19,911 bases of DNA from the NCBI GenBank assembly GCA_030638785.1, contig DAOWDY010000056.1, positions 1 through 19,911 of the forward strand, written 5' to 3'. This stretch comes from Candidatus Thorarchaeota archaeon (GTDB lineage: Archaea > Asgardarchaeota > Thorarchaeia > Thorarchaeales > Thorarchaeaceae). Below, one piece after another: positions 7,472 through 14,615 of the stretch (positions are counted from its first letter, which is position 1; every line of letters begins with the position of its first letter). The notes under the pieces are model-generated. The model saw nothing but the letters and a program-made list of their open reading frames with translations, was not told the DNA's origin and did not search any database. The position numbers and the translations under genes were made by a program.

Positions 7472-7477
7472 TTTATC
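7472..7477 (+). promoter_or_regulatory. Candidate TATA-like element for the ureohydrolase gene
   Basis: TTTATC in the context TAGTTTATCAGA lies about 35 bases before the ATG at 7510 and just after the terminator, a fitting position for a new transcript. Confidence 0.35.
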
Positions 7478-7509
7478 AGACCATAACGCTTGAAACATTT
7501 CTGAGAACG

Positions 7510-8436
7510 ATGCCTCTTCGAGATGAGTTGAACGGCTATCTAAGATTGCCGCGAGATTTCTTTGGAATACCTCCATGTAAATCAGGAGACCCTGATGTAG
7601 GTGTTCTTGGAATACCTTATGATATTACATCAAGCCATACACCCGGTTCAAGGTTTGGTCCCGACGCGATACGATCAGCAACTGATGCAGAACGTTCTCA
7701 TAGTTATCCATTGACAATCGGAAATCCTGATGAAGAAGGACAAGAATCCTTGACAAAGTTATTGACTCTCGAGGATATTGGAGATCTTGAAGTAGGTGCA
7801 CAATCTCCTGAGTCAGTCTTAGTTCATATTTCAGAAGCTCTGGCCAAACTTTCGAAGCATGCTAGTAGACTTCTTTTACTAGGAGGCGATCATTTCATCA
7901 CATACCCAATTTTGAAAGGACTCTTGAGAGGCAGAGGAGGAACTTTCGGTCTAGTCTATTTCGATTCACATGCAGATTTCTATGACGATATGGGAGGTCT
8001 CAAACTCTCACATGCTTCAACTCTCAAACGCATTGTGGAAAATAATATTGTTGATACCGAGAACATTGTAGCTTACGATCTTAGAACAGCTACTCCAGAT
8101 CAGAAAAAAGAACTTGGTCCAGGAGTCTGTGTAGAAGACTCAGCTCAGTTCAAGAAGGAAGTCGAGAGGATTTCCAACACCGTGGACTGCATCTACATCT
8201 CAGTGGATCTAGATGTTCTTCAACCACACATCGCACCAGGTGTAAGCCATCCTGAATCAAGTGGCCTCCTAATGCCTGAACTTATTTCACTTATTCGTAC
8301 CGTTTTCAAAACAGGTAAAGTATGCTATGCAGATATTGTGGAATTGAATCCACTTGTCGACAAGACGAATATAACATCCATTGCAGCAAGAGATATCGCG
8401 AAAGAAATTCTGACTGGTTTTGCATATCACAAGTAA
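7510..8436 (+). CDS. Ureohydrolase (agmatinase/arginase family)
   Basis: A 308-residue cytoplasmic metalloenzyme that hydrolyses a guanidino compound to urea plus an amine; agmatine to putrescine is the likeliest reaction. The dinuclear-manganese ligand set is complete: GGDH (H128), FDSHADFYD (D152, H154, D156) and SVDLDVLQP (D233, D235). The substrate-side motifs GSRFGPDAIR (residues 47-56) and LSHAS (166-170) are also present, as is the late VELNPLVD (277-284). Length is normal for agmatinases (about 300). The usual DP after the DxD motif reads QP here, a mild deviation. ATG 7510 is chosen; an in-frame upstream codon at 7426 would fall inside the terminator. Arginase, formiminoglutamase or guanidinobutyrase activity cannot be excluded from sequence alone. 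Confidence 0.9.
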   Translation: MPLRDELNGYLRLPRDFFGIPPCKSGDPDVGVLGIPYDITSSHTPGSRFGPDAIRSATDAERSHSYPLTIGNPDEEGQESLTKLLTLEDIGDLEVGAQSPESVLVHISEALAKLSKHASRLLLLGGDHFITYPILKGLLRGRGGTFGLVYFDSHADFYDDMGGLKLSHASTLKRIVENNIVDTENIVAYDLRTATPDQKKELGPGVCVEDSAQFKKEVERISNTVDCIYISVDLDVLQPHIAPGVSHPESSGLLMPELISLIRTVFKTGKVCYADIVELNPLVDKTNITSIAARDIAKEILTGFAYHK

Positions 8437-8472
8437 TTTAAGTAGTAATTGCACAGAATTAGATGAAACGAG

Positions 8473-9207
8473 ATGAGCCTTATAAGTGAGAAAAAGCTGG
8501 GCCTTGTCACGAACCGTGCGATGAACGTTCTTCGTGATCTTGGATTCGGTGCACATGAAGCGTCAGTAATCATTGCACTAAATCAAGTGGCTTCAGCAAC
8601 CGTAGCGGACCTTCATACTACCACTGGTATTCATCATGCCAACTTGTATGCGGTCTTAGATGGTCTTACAGCAAGAGGTTTTGTTGTTAGTCACGAGGGT
8701 AGACCCAAGGTCTATCAATTTGCACCTTTGAGTCACTTAGAGGACACACTTCATAGCAAACTCAACCAGTTGATTGAAGACCTCTCAGTTTTACAGGAGG
8801 AACGGTCAACCGATGGAGCTATGCCTGCTCTCATTTACACCATTCGAGGCCGACTTGAAGTGATGTCAAAGATGCATGGCATGATCCACAAAGCGAACGA
8901 AAGGATTTTGCTAGTATGCCCGAACCTGTCATTACTAGGTGAAGAGGCAATTGAATCTCTCAAGGATGCGGCTGAACGAGGAGTGACAATTCGTGCAATA
9001 CTTGGTTCTCCTTCTGATTTAGAAGGGATCAAACTCAAACAGAGAATTAAAGAAGAAGCTCTTGCGATTAATCTCGTAATGGATGGTGTAGAAGCCCTCA
9101 TTTCAATGCCCGACTTTTCAGTTTGTGGTTGGGCGGATAATGAGCTGATTGCCCTCCAGTTTGAAGGCTTTCTCGAGCAGACATGGAATTTAGCGAGGAC
9201 GATTTAG
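8473..9207 (+). CDS. TrmB-like transcriptional regulator
   Basis: A 244-residue cytoplasmic regulator with the TrmB layout. Residues ~10-75 form a winged helix (ATVADLHTTTGIHHANLYAV is the HTH, and GRPKVYQFAPL the wing). Next is a short coiled-coil linker (~80-110), then a C-terminal PLD-like effector domain (~118-240) containing ERILLVCPNLSLL and GVTIRAILGSPSD. TrmB proteins usually sense sugars and control transport or metabolism genes; nothing here identifies the ligand. The C-terminal domain is shorter than in full-length sugar-binding TrmB proteins. Its stop TAG is followed at once by the ATG of the lipid reductase, so the two are co-transcribed and the regulator may control that gene. 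The gap to the ureohydrolase is 36 bases. Confidence 0.88.
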   Translation: MSLISEKKLGLVTNRAMNVLRDLGFGAHEASVIIALNQVASATVADLHTTTGIHHANLYAVLDGLTARGFVVSHEGRPKVYQFAPLSHLEDTLHSKLNQLIEDLSVLQEERSTDGAMPALIYTIRGRLEVMSKMHGMIHKANERILLVCPNLSLLGEEAIESLKDAAERGVTIRAILGSPSDLEGIKLKQRIKEEALAINLVMDGVEALISMPDFSVCGWADNELIALQFEGFLEQTWNLARTI

Positions 9208-10578
9208 ATGGTGGACTACGACGTTATTGTTGCTGGTGCTGGAACAGGTGGAGCCACAACTGCGTATACACTGGCAAAGAAAGGACGTTCAGTTCTTTTG
9301 ATTGACAGAAAGGAGAAGGAAAAGATTGGTGACAAGACCTGCGGCGATGCTTTAGGGAATCACCATATCTTAGAAGTAAGGGAACTTGTAGGGCTTCCCG
9401 AAGTTCCTAGTGACATCATCGAACATGAGGTCACAGGAATTGATCTAATAGCACCTGACCGTGAGCATAGATTGAGAATGACGGGACCTACAACCACTGG
9501 AATGTCCTTCAATAGGCTGAAGATGGGGCAATGGTTCCTAGGTCTTGCAGAGAAAGAGGGAGTAGAGCTACGGGCGGCCACTAGAGTCAAACGACTCCTC
9601 TATGATGATGGCAAGGTTGCAGGAATCAAGATTATGGATTCTTCGGGGAATGACAAAGACATTTCTTCAAAAATCGTAGTTGATGCCACAGGCGCCACTG
9701 GTATGCTAAGAAGACAACTCCCTGATACTACTCCGATTGAGAGAGTGATAAACAAAGAAGATCAGATGGTTGCGTGGAGAGATATCTACGAAACCCCAGA
9801 GTATGACTTTGAGACCCCTGAGATACTAGAAATTTTTTGGAACCAAGATGAAACCCTTGGAGGTTATACATGGATCTTTCCGCAAGGTAAGAACCGGGTC
9901 AATGTTGGTGCAGGTGTGATGACAATCAAGGGTCATCGAAAACCTCAGGACATCATGAAGAATTTTGTTGAGCCAAACTGGGACTTTTACAAGACCGAGT
10001 TGAAGATGCTTGACAGCAGTGGAGGAGTTGCTCCTATCAGACGACCTATCGATACAATGGTCGATGACAATTTCATGTTAGTTGGTGATGCGGCCTGTCA
10101 GGTCAATCCGATTCACGGTGGGGGGATTGGATCATCAATCTTAGGAGGTGCACTAGCAGGAATAACAGCTGCTGAAGCATTAGAGAAAAATGATACATCC
10201 ATCAACGCGTTGTGGGGATACAATCCAAAATACATGGAGATGTACGGAGGGAAACAAGCGTCACTGGACGTTTTCCGATGGTTCCTTCTCAATATAACCA
10301 ACGATGACATTGACTATGCTTTCCAGAAACAAATCATCAAGGCAAGTGATCTTCTCGACACCAGTATGACGGGTAAGATGACCATTGGAACGGGTGAGAA
10401 ATTCAAGAGACTTATTTCAGGAGTTGGAAATATTCCTCTTCTTCGACGAGTACAAAAAGTCGCCCATCTGATGGAAGACATCAGAGAATTGTATAGACAA
10501 TACCCTAATTCAATCAAGGGTCTCACCGACTGGCAAAATAAACTCTGGCCAATTTACGATGCGGCTAAGAAACTCTAA
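9208..10578 (+). CDS. Geranylgeranyl reductase family FAD-dependent oxidoreductase
   Basis: A 456-residue flavoprotein of the family that hydrogenates the double bonds of geranylgeranyl chains in archaeal membrane lipids (digeranylgeranylglycerophospholipid reductase-type). The N-terminal Rossmann FAD site is VAGAGTGGATTAYTLA (about residues 8-23), followed by LLIDRKEK and the conserved cysteine block KTCGDALG (43-50). The second FAD motif is MLVGDAACQVNPIHGGG (about 289-305). Length fits the family (about 400-460). The protein is probably membrane-associated with no transmembrane helix. It starts directly after the TrmB-like gene stop. Reduction of another polyprenyl substrate, such as a quinone side chain or polyprenol, is possible, as archaea often carry several paralogues. 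Confidence 0.92.
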   Translation: MVDYDVIVAGAGTGGATTAYTLAKKGRSVLLIDRKEKEKIGDKTCGDALGNHHILEVRELVGLPEVPSDIIEHEVTGIDLIAPDREHRLRMTGPTTTGMSFNRLKMGQWFLGLAEKEGVELRAATRVKRLLYDDGKVAGIKIMDSSGNDKDISSKIVVDATGATGMLRRQLPDTTPIERVINKEDQMVAWRDIYETPEYDFETPEILEIFWNQDETLGGYTWIFPQGKNRVNVGAGVMTIKGHRKPQDIMKNFVEPNWDFYKTELKMLDSSGGVAPIRRPIDTMVDDNFMLVGDAACQVNPIHGGGIGSSILGGALAGITAAEALEKNDTSINALWGYNPKYMEMYGGKQASLDVFRWFLLNITNDDIDYAFQKQIIKASDLLDTSMTGKMTIGTGEKFKRLISGVGNIPLLRRVQKVAHLMEDIRELYRQYPNSIKGLTDWQNKLWPIYDAAKKL

Positions 10579-10591
10579 GGAAGATTGTAAA

Positions 10592-10623
10592 AAGATCTCT
10601 AGTAGAGACCTTCTTCCTTTCTT
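10592..10623 (+). terminator. Stem-loop with pyrimidine-rich tail after the lipid reductase
   Basis: AAGATCTCT (10592-10600) pairs with AGAGACCTT (10604-10612) apart from one mismatch, with an AGT loop. A T/C-rich tail of about 11 bases follows. Confidence 0.5.
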
Positions 10624-10635
10624 GAGGCAACTGAA

Positions 10636-11589
10636 TTGAGGACTATTGGTAAAGCCAACGGGGTTGGAATTGCAATTCCAGATGATGCTTACTTTTCATT
10701 CTTCAACAGTCCGTACATCGGGCACAGAAATTGTAGTTCCGTAGATGTTTACCCATCACACAACGAATGGGCGGGTCCTGCTTTTTCACCAGTGAAAGGT
10801 ACTGTGGTGAAACTGAAACAGATCAGAATGGGTAAGAAACGTAAATTCGAAACAAAAGAGTATGATTATGCAATAGGTATCCAACCTGATGATAATGAAG
10901 AATCAATTCTTCGGATATTGCATTGTGATCCAACAGTCAAGATTGGAGACGAAGTTGCTCCAGGAGCTGAAATTGGCTCACTTCTAAGATCAAGATATTT
11001 CAACTTCTGGACTGGACCCCATTATCATATTGATGTTGTTAACAGTAAGTACTTCGAACGTTCTTCAAAATCGCATCCAATTGAGAAAGCCGCAGACCTA
11101 TTAGACTCTCCCTCCGTTGATGGTCACGACTACATAACCCAAGCACAATGGATAATTCAAAGAATTACTTCAGATTATATTTTAGCGACATCTTCTACAT
11201 CAATGAGTGGAAGAATCGACTCTGTCTTTGGTCATGTAGCTCAGACAGATTCAGGGAATAAGGGATTGCTTGATGCAGGAATCCCACATTATCCTCATGG
11301 TGGAATCTATGGGGTAAACATTGAATCTGGTTCAATCATGATTGGTGATTCCGCAATCGGATACATGAAGATGCATTCGCCCTTAACATCATTTTTCACA
11401 CAAAACAAACAGTACTCAATGTTTCTTGATAATTCACCGATTAGAGGGATATCTATGTATATCTATTCGAAGAGCCAGTTAATTTCTAATGTTCCACCTC
11501 TCAAGATAATTCCTATTCAGTTCAAAGGATTTGAACAACAGTGGAGTGAAGGGGATTCTGTCAATCTCAGTCTTCGTCGCCCTGAGTAA
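10636..11589 (+). CDS. M23/LytM-fold protein (peptidase family M23-like, first zinc ligand altered)
   Basis: A 317-residue protein whose first half looks like an M23 (LytM) metallopeptidase fold. CSSVDVYP (residues 33-40) matches the HxGxD motif with Cys33 in place of His and Asp37 kept. GPAFSPVKGTVVKL matches the next beta-hairpin. ILHCDPTVKIGDEVAPGAEI (H96) and TGPHYHIDV (H129, H131) match the late motifs. H30 lies close by and might serve instead of Cys33. Residues ~150-317 form a separate domain of unknown type. No signal peptide or membrane helix is seen, so it appears cytoplasmic, which is odd for a cell-wall-type hydrolase and fits an archaeon without murein. The TTG start at 10636 sits eight bases after TGAGG; no ATG occurs until residue 65. 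Confidence 0.8.
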   Translation: MRTIGKANGVGIAIPDDAYFSFFNSPYIGHRNCSSVDVYPSHNEWAGPAFSPVKGTVVKLKQIRMGKKRKFETKEYDYAIGIQPDDNEESILRILHCDPTVKIGDEVAPGAEIGSLLRSRYFNFWTGPHYHIDVVNSKYFERSSKSHPIEKAADLLDSPSVDGHDYITQAQWIIQRITSDYILATSSTSMSGRIDSVFGHVAQTDSGNKGLLDAGIPHYPHGGIYGVNIESGSIMIGDSAIGYMKMHSPLTSFFTQNKQYSMFLDNSPIRGISMYIYSKSQLISNVPPLKIIPIQFKGFEQQWSEGDSVNLSLRRPE

Positions 11590-11956
11590 CAATTTCATCT
11601 TCGTCCAATGTGATACTCCAAGGACCTAGACTGGAAACCCACCAAAAGAGGATTATACCCATATTGATGATAATCACCCAAAGTGCAAGTGTCCAGTAGA
11701 ATTGGAATACTAATGCATACTCTATTGCTGGTGGTCTACCCCACCAGAGAAGTGAGAAGAAGATACCAATCTCTATAACCAATCCCATCAGAATGGCAAT
11801 TTGGGTAAAGAGGAGCATCTTCTGTTCTGAAACAAATGTCTTGAATCGCGTTGCAGCCTTCAGTACGAGCACCCAGAGTAGCGGGTTCAAACGGAGATAT
11901 AGTTCTTTTGAGAGACCCAGTATTGCCCTAGCGACAACGTTAAGGCTGTGTTCCAA
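11567..11956 (-). CDS. Small membrane protein with two helices, unknown
   Basis: A protein of about 129 residues if begun at TTG 11956; the frame stays open to 12118, where longer starts (ATG 12049, 12118) would lie antisense to the radical SAM gene. Two strongly hydrophobic segments are seen (LFTQIAILMGLVIEIGIFFS, and the stretch around FYWTLALWVIIINMGIILFW), then a short acidic tail (TLDEDEIVTQGDED). The N-terminal part is amphipathic and basic (LSKELYLRLNPLLWVLVLKA). Function not recognised. Its last 23 bases overlap the end of the M23-like gene in convergent orientation. Its start region meets the divergent radical SAM gene, so the exact start is unsure. Confidence 0.6.
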   Translation of the reverse strand: MEHSLNVVARAILGLSKELYLRLNPLLWVLVLKAATRFKTFVSEQKMLLFTQIAILMGLVIEIGIFFSLLWWGRPPAIEYALVFQFYWTLALWVIIINMGIILFWWVSSLGPWSITLDEDEIVTQGDED

Positions 11957-12955
11957 ATAGGATTGACGGTTCAATTGATCGAGTATGTTCGTGTGTCTCT
12001 TGGTACCGGAATGGTCTTGGGTCTTGAAGAAGGTAATCCCCCAGAGCATTTTACAACCGCTTTCATCATGACTTACAATGAGGAAGGATGTGATGCGAAC
12101 TGTGCCTTCTGCCCTCAAGCTTCCGGAAGTGTTTCCGATCCCAAGTTACTGTCACGAATAGGCTGGCCAAAAGTTTCATTCAATGATGTAGTCAAAGGAA
12201 TCTCAGTTCCAGGGTCTGTAAGAAGAATTTGTATCCAGACTCTGAATTATCCAGACGTTGTGACAGATGTCCAAGATATTGTTGCGACTATTCGTGAAGT
12301 TTCCAATGCACCCATTTCAGTATGCATTCATCCAATTGATTCGAAAGAAATGCAGATTTTGAAGGAAGTTGGCATCAACAACATTGGAATCGCAATTGAT
12401 GCATGTACACAATCACTCTTTGAAAACATCAAGGGCAAAGGTCGTGATGGCCCCTATACATGGTCGGGACACATAGAGGCTATTGGCCAAGCACAATCTA
12501 TCTTTGGTGTGGGCAATGTTACGACACATCTGATAGTAGGTCTTGGCGAGAGCGAAAAACAAGCCGCTGAATTCTTAATGCAAATGAAGGAAATGCAAGT
12601 GCGGGTTGCCCTCTTTGCATTTACAAGCATCAAAGGAACAAGTCTGGAGAAAATTCCACAACCTGAACTAGCAGTTTACAGACGAATTCAGATTTTGAGA
12701 CATTTGCTCTCCGGAAACAAAATCACTAGGAAACAGATTTCTTTTGATGTACATGGAAAACTTGAATTTCATGTAGACACCAATATCCTTAGAGAAAGCT
12801 TATCATCGGGCTCAGCGTTTCGCGTAACTGGGTGTACAGGATGCAATCGTCCTTACTACAACGAGCGTCCGCGAGGCCCGATGTACAACTATCCTCGACC
12901 ACTTGAAGAAGAAGAAATTGATAATGCTCTAATCGAGGCTGGATTGGTGAATTGA
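11948..12955 (+). CDS. Radical SAM protein, probable archaeal lipoyl synthase component (LipS1/LipS2-like)
   Basis: A radical SAM enzyme of 335 residues from the GTG at 11948; TTG 11963 or 11975 are equally possible starts. The SAM-cluster motif is CDANCAFC (C48, C52, C55), followed by PQASG and a TIM-barrel-like body. The C-terminus carries GCTGCNRPYYNERPRG with C296 and C299, which could bind an auxiliary iron-sulfur cluster, and a YNYPRP end. The N-terminal SLGTGMVLGL also fits the biotin-synthase-like archaeal family. The next two genes are lipoate ligase subunits, so insertion of sulfur into octanoyl-lipoyl domains is the likely job. The archaeal LipS system described in Thermococcus uses two radical SAM proteins; only one is in the window, and I cannot tell which. 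Biotin-synthase-like activity is the alternative. Confidence 0.85.
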   Translation: MFQIGLTVQLIEYVRVSLGTGMVLGLEEGNPPEHFTTAFIMTYNEEGCDANCAFCPQASGSVSDPKLLSRIGWPKVSFNDVVKGISVPGSVRRICIQTLNYPDVVTDVQDIVATIREVSNAPISVCIHPIDSKEMQILKEVGINNIGIAIDACTQSLFENIKGKGRDGPYTWSGHIEAIGQAQSIFGVGNVTTHLIVGLGESEKQAAEFLMQMKEMQVRVALFAFTSIKGTSLEKIPQPELAVYRRIQILRHLLSGNKITRKQISFDVHGKLEFHVDTNILRESLSSGSAFRVTGCTGCNRPYYNERPRGPMYNYPRPLEEEEIDNALIEAGLVN

Positions 12956-13007
12956 TATCGACGAATTTAGATTCATTGACCTTCAAGAGAGTGATGCATT
13001 TACGAAC

Positions 13008-13724
13008 ATGGCTATTGATGAGGCTGTGATGTTAGGAATAAAGGAAGGGAGATCCCCACCAACGCTAAGATTCTATCGTTGGAATCCATCTGCTGTTTCT
13101 ATAGGCACTTTCCAAAGCATGGATGATGAAATTGATGTGAGATTCTGTACTGAGAATAATATTGATTGTATTCGAAGGGTCACAGGAGGCGGAGCTGTAT
13201 ATCATGATTATAACGGCGAGATTACCTACAGCATCGTCATACCTCGTGGACACACACTTGCTCCTGATGACATCATAAAATCCTACGAGATTCTCTGTCA
13301 GGGAATTGTTTCAGGACTGAAGTATTTGGGAATAGAATCTGAGTTCAAACCAATCAACGATATCATAACTGGAGGAAAGAAGATTTCCGGAAATGCTCAA
13401 ACACGAAGGCACTCATGTGTTCTTCAACACGGAACAACGCTGCTGAATCTCAACGTTGAGCTGATGTTCACTATTCTCAAAGTACCCCAAGAGAAGATTT
13501 CAGACAAGATGATAGAAGATGTGAAGCAGCGTGTTACCTCTGTTACGGATGTCTTGGGAAGGTTTGTGGAAGTTGTGGATTTACAAGAAGCACTCCAATT
13601 TGGTTTCACCGAGGCACTCGATATCGCTCTAATACCAGGGACACTGACAGATGAAGAGCAGAAGGATGTTGATAGATTAGTTCTTGAGAAGTACTCAACC
13701 CACGATTGGAACTTTTCGAGGTGA
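13008..13724 (+). CDS. lplA: Lipoate-protein ligase A, catalytic subunit
   Basis: Cytoplasmic enzyme that activates lipoate (or octanoate) with ATP and passes it to the lysine of lipoyl domains. Motifs are RRVTGGGAVYHDYNGEITYS (residues 56-75, the lipoate/AMP loop) and NDIITGGKKISGNAQ, with K125 the expected catalytic lysine. It lacks the C-terminal accessory domain, supplied by the separate gene at 13729, as in Thermoplasma. The ATG at 13008 gives 238 residues but cuts into the family N-terminus. In-frame codons just upstream (12963-13007) encode EFRFIDLQESDAFTN, which matches the usual first strand of LplA. No ATG, GTG or TTG lies between the in-frame stop at 12948-12950 and 13008. GGTGA (12946-12950) is well placed six bases before an ATC at 12957; ATT at 12951 is the other possibility. 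The true protein therefore probably starts on a non-standard codon. Confidence 0.92.
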   Translation: MAIDEAVMLGIKEGRSPPTLRFYRWNPSAVSIGTFQSMDDEIDVRFCTENNIDCIRRVTGGGAVYHDYNGEITYSIVIPRGHTLAPDDIIKSYEILCQGIVSGLKYLGIESEFKPINDIITGGKKISGNAQTRRHSCVLQHGTTLLNLNVELMFTILKVPQEKISDKMIEDVKQRVTSVTDVLGRFVEVVDLQEALQFGFTEALDIALIPGTLTDEEQKDVDRLVLEKYSTHDWNFSR

Positions 13725-13728
13725 TCTC

Positions 13729-14001
13729 ATGAGGCAGTCAGTCTACAAAGTTCCAGATGGAAAACTCATCAAGATCAAGCTGTGGATAGATCAGAACATC
13801 ATCCGAAAGGTAACTATCACTGGTGACTTCTTCCTTCATCCTGAAACATGTCTAGAGAAGATTGAGCAGACCCTCATTGGATTGCCGCTGAGTGAAGGTG
13901 AACTTACTGCTGCAATTAATTCTGTAATTCATGAAGAACAAGCAATTCTGATAGGTGCTGGTTCAGCGGATATTACAACAGCAATCCTTCAGGCTGAATA
14001 G
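13729..14001 (+). CDS. lplB: Lipoate-protein ligase, C-terminal accessory subunit LplB
   Basis: A 90-residue protein matching the C-terminal domain of lipoate ligases, which in some archaea is a separate polypeptide needed for the adenylation step by LplA. The sequence runs YKVPDGKLIKIKL, then KVTITGDFFLHPETCLEKIE (the conserved strand-turn-helix with the GDFF segment), then LIGLPLSEGELTAAIN, and it ends near the normal length of Thermoplasma LplB (about 90 residues). The ATG at 13729 lies four bases after GGTGA (13720-13724), which overlaps the stop of lplA, so the two subunits are translated together. An in-frame ATG at 13684 inside lplA is rejected because its extra residues are not part of the domain. 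Confidence 0.9.
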   Translation: MRQSVYKVPDGKLIKIKLWIDQNIIRKVTITGDFFLHPETCLEKIEQTLIGLPLSEGELTAAINSVIHEEQAILIGAGSADITTAILQAE

Positions 14002-14058
14002 GCTCGAAATATAATTATTTGAAATTGTACTGTGTTGCATAATGTGAATCTTGTGTAG

Positions 14059-14066
14059 TATAAATA
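14059..14066 (+). promoter_or_regulatory. TATA-box promoter of the coiled-coil gene
   Basis: TATAAATA lies 45 bases before the ATG at 14111, which would put transcription start near 14088 and leave a short leader. It is the best match to an archaeal TATA box in the window. The surrounding gap (14002-14110) holds nothing else I can name. Confidence 0.7.
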
Positions 14067-14110
14067 GGCAACAGTGAAATAGCACCATATGTAATTGTAG
14101 AAAGATTACC

Positions 14111-14590
14111 ATGTCAGATTCAGATTATTCAGACGATAAGAAAATCCGAAAAATCAACTCCGACATCGAGAAGTTCAAGATTGAGCTTCAGAAAAGTGAA
14201 TCTGAGCTATCTGGAATCGGCGCACGCCTTGATGGGGAGATTGATAGATATCGGAATGAAGCAAAGTCACGACGAGATGCATATGAAGCAATTCTCGGTA
14301 GAACGAGAGAAGCTGAAGGTGCATGGAAAGTTGCAGACAAGAAATACAAGAGAGCAGCTGGAAAACGTGACAAAGAGATCTCGAATGTTCAAAAGAGAGT
14401 TGATGGCCTTGGGAAGCGCGTGAGAAACGCGGAGAAAACTAAGGAAAAGAGGATTCGGGATATTGAGAAAGACAAGCAAAAACAAGTAGATCGAGCAAAA
14501 AAGGATAGAGCCAAAGAGATGGATCGCCTTAAGGCTGAAGAACTAGATAGGGTCGAAGAAGAGAAGAAACGAGAGCTTGGTATGGATTAA
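14111..14590 (+). CDS. Highly charged coiled-coil protein, unknown
   Basis: A 159-residue cytoplasmic protein made almost entirely of Lys, Arg, Glu, Asp and Ala in heptad-like order, predicted to be one long helix or coiled coil from about residue 12 to the end (for example KSESELSGIGARLDGEIDRY and KQKQVDRAKKDRAKEMDRLK). The N-terminus is acidic and Ser-rich (MSDSDYSDDKK). The C-terminal half is strongly basic to zwitterionic, which might bind nucleic acid or form a scaffold; no specific domain is visible. It has its own TATA promoter and is followed 25 bases later by the membrane zincin gene. Coiled-coil matches in searches would be non-specific, so function cannot be named. Confidence 0.8.
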   Translation: MSDSDYSDDKKIRKINSDIEKFKIELQKSESELSGIGARLDGEIDRYRNEAKSRRDAYEAILGRTREAEGAWKVADKKYKRAAGKRDKEISNVQKRVDGLGKRVRNAEKTKEKRIRDIEKDKQKQVDRAKKDRAKEMDRLKAEELDRVEEEKKRELGMD

Positions 14591-14615
14591 TTGCGTGAAT
14601 TGGGGGTAAAATTGA

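Noticed and set aside
7426..7509. Upstream in-frame start for the ureohydrolase.
   Set aside because: It lies inside the terminator hairpin at 7418-7441 and the extra residues are not part of the family; ATG 7510 gives a normal length.
14181..14485. Other-frame open frames inside the charged coiled-coil gene.
   Set aside because: No ribosome site or domain; long open frames are expected opposite and beside AAG/GAA-rich coding sequence.
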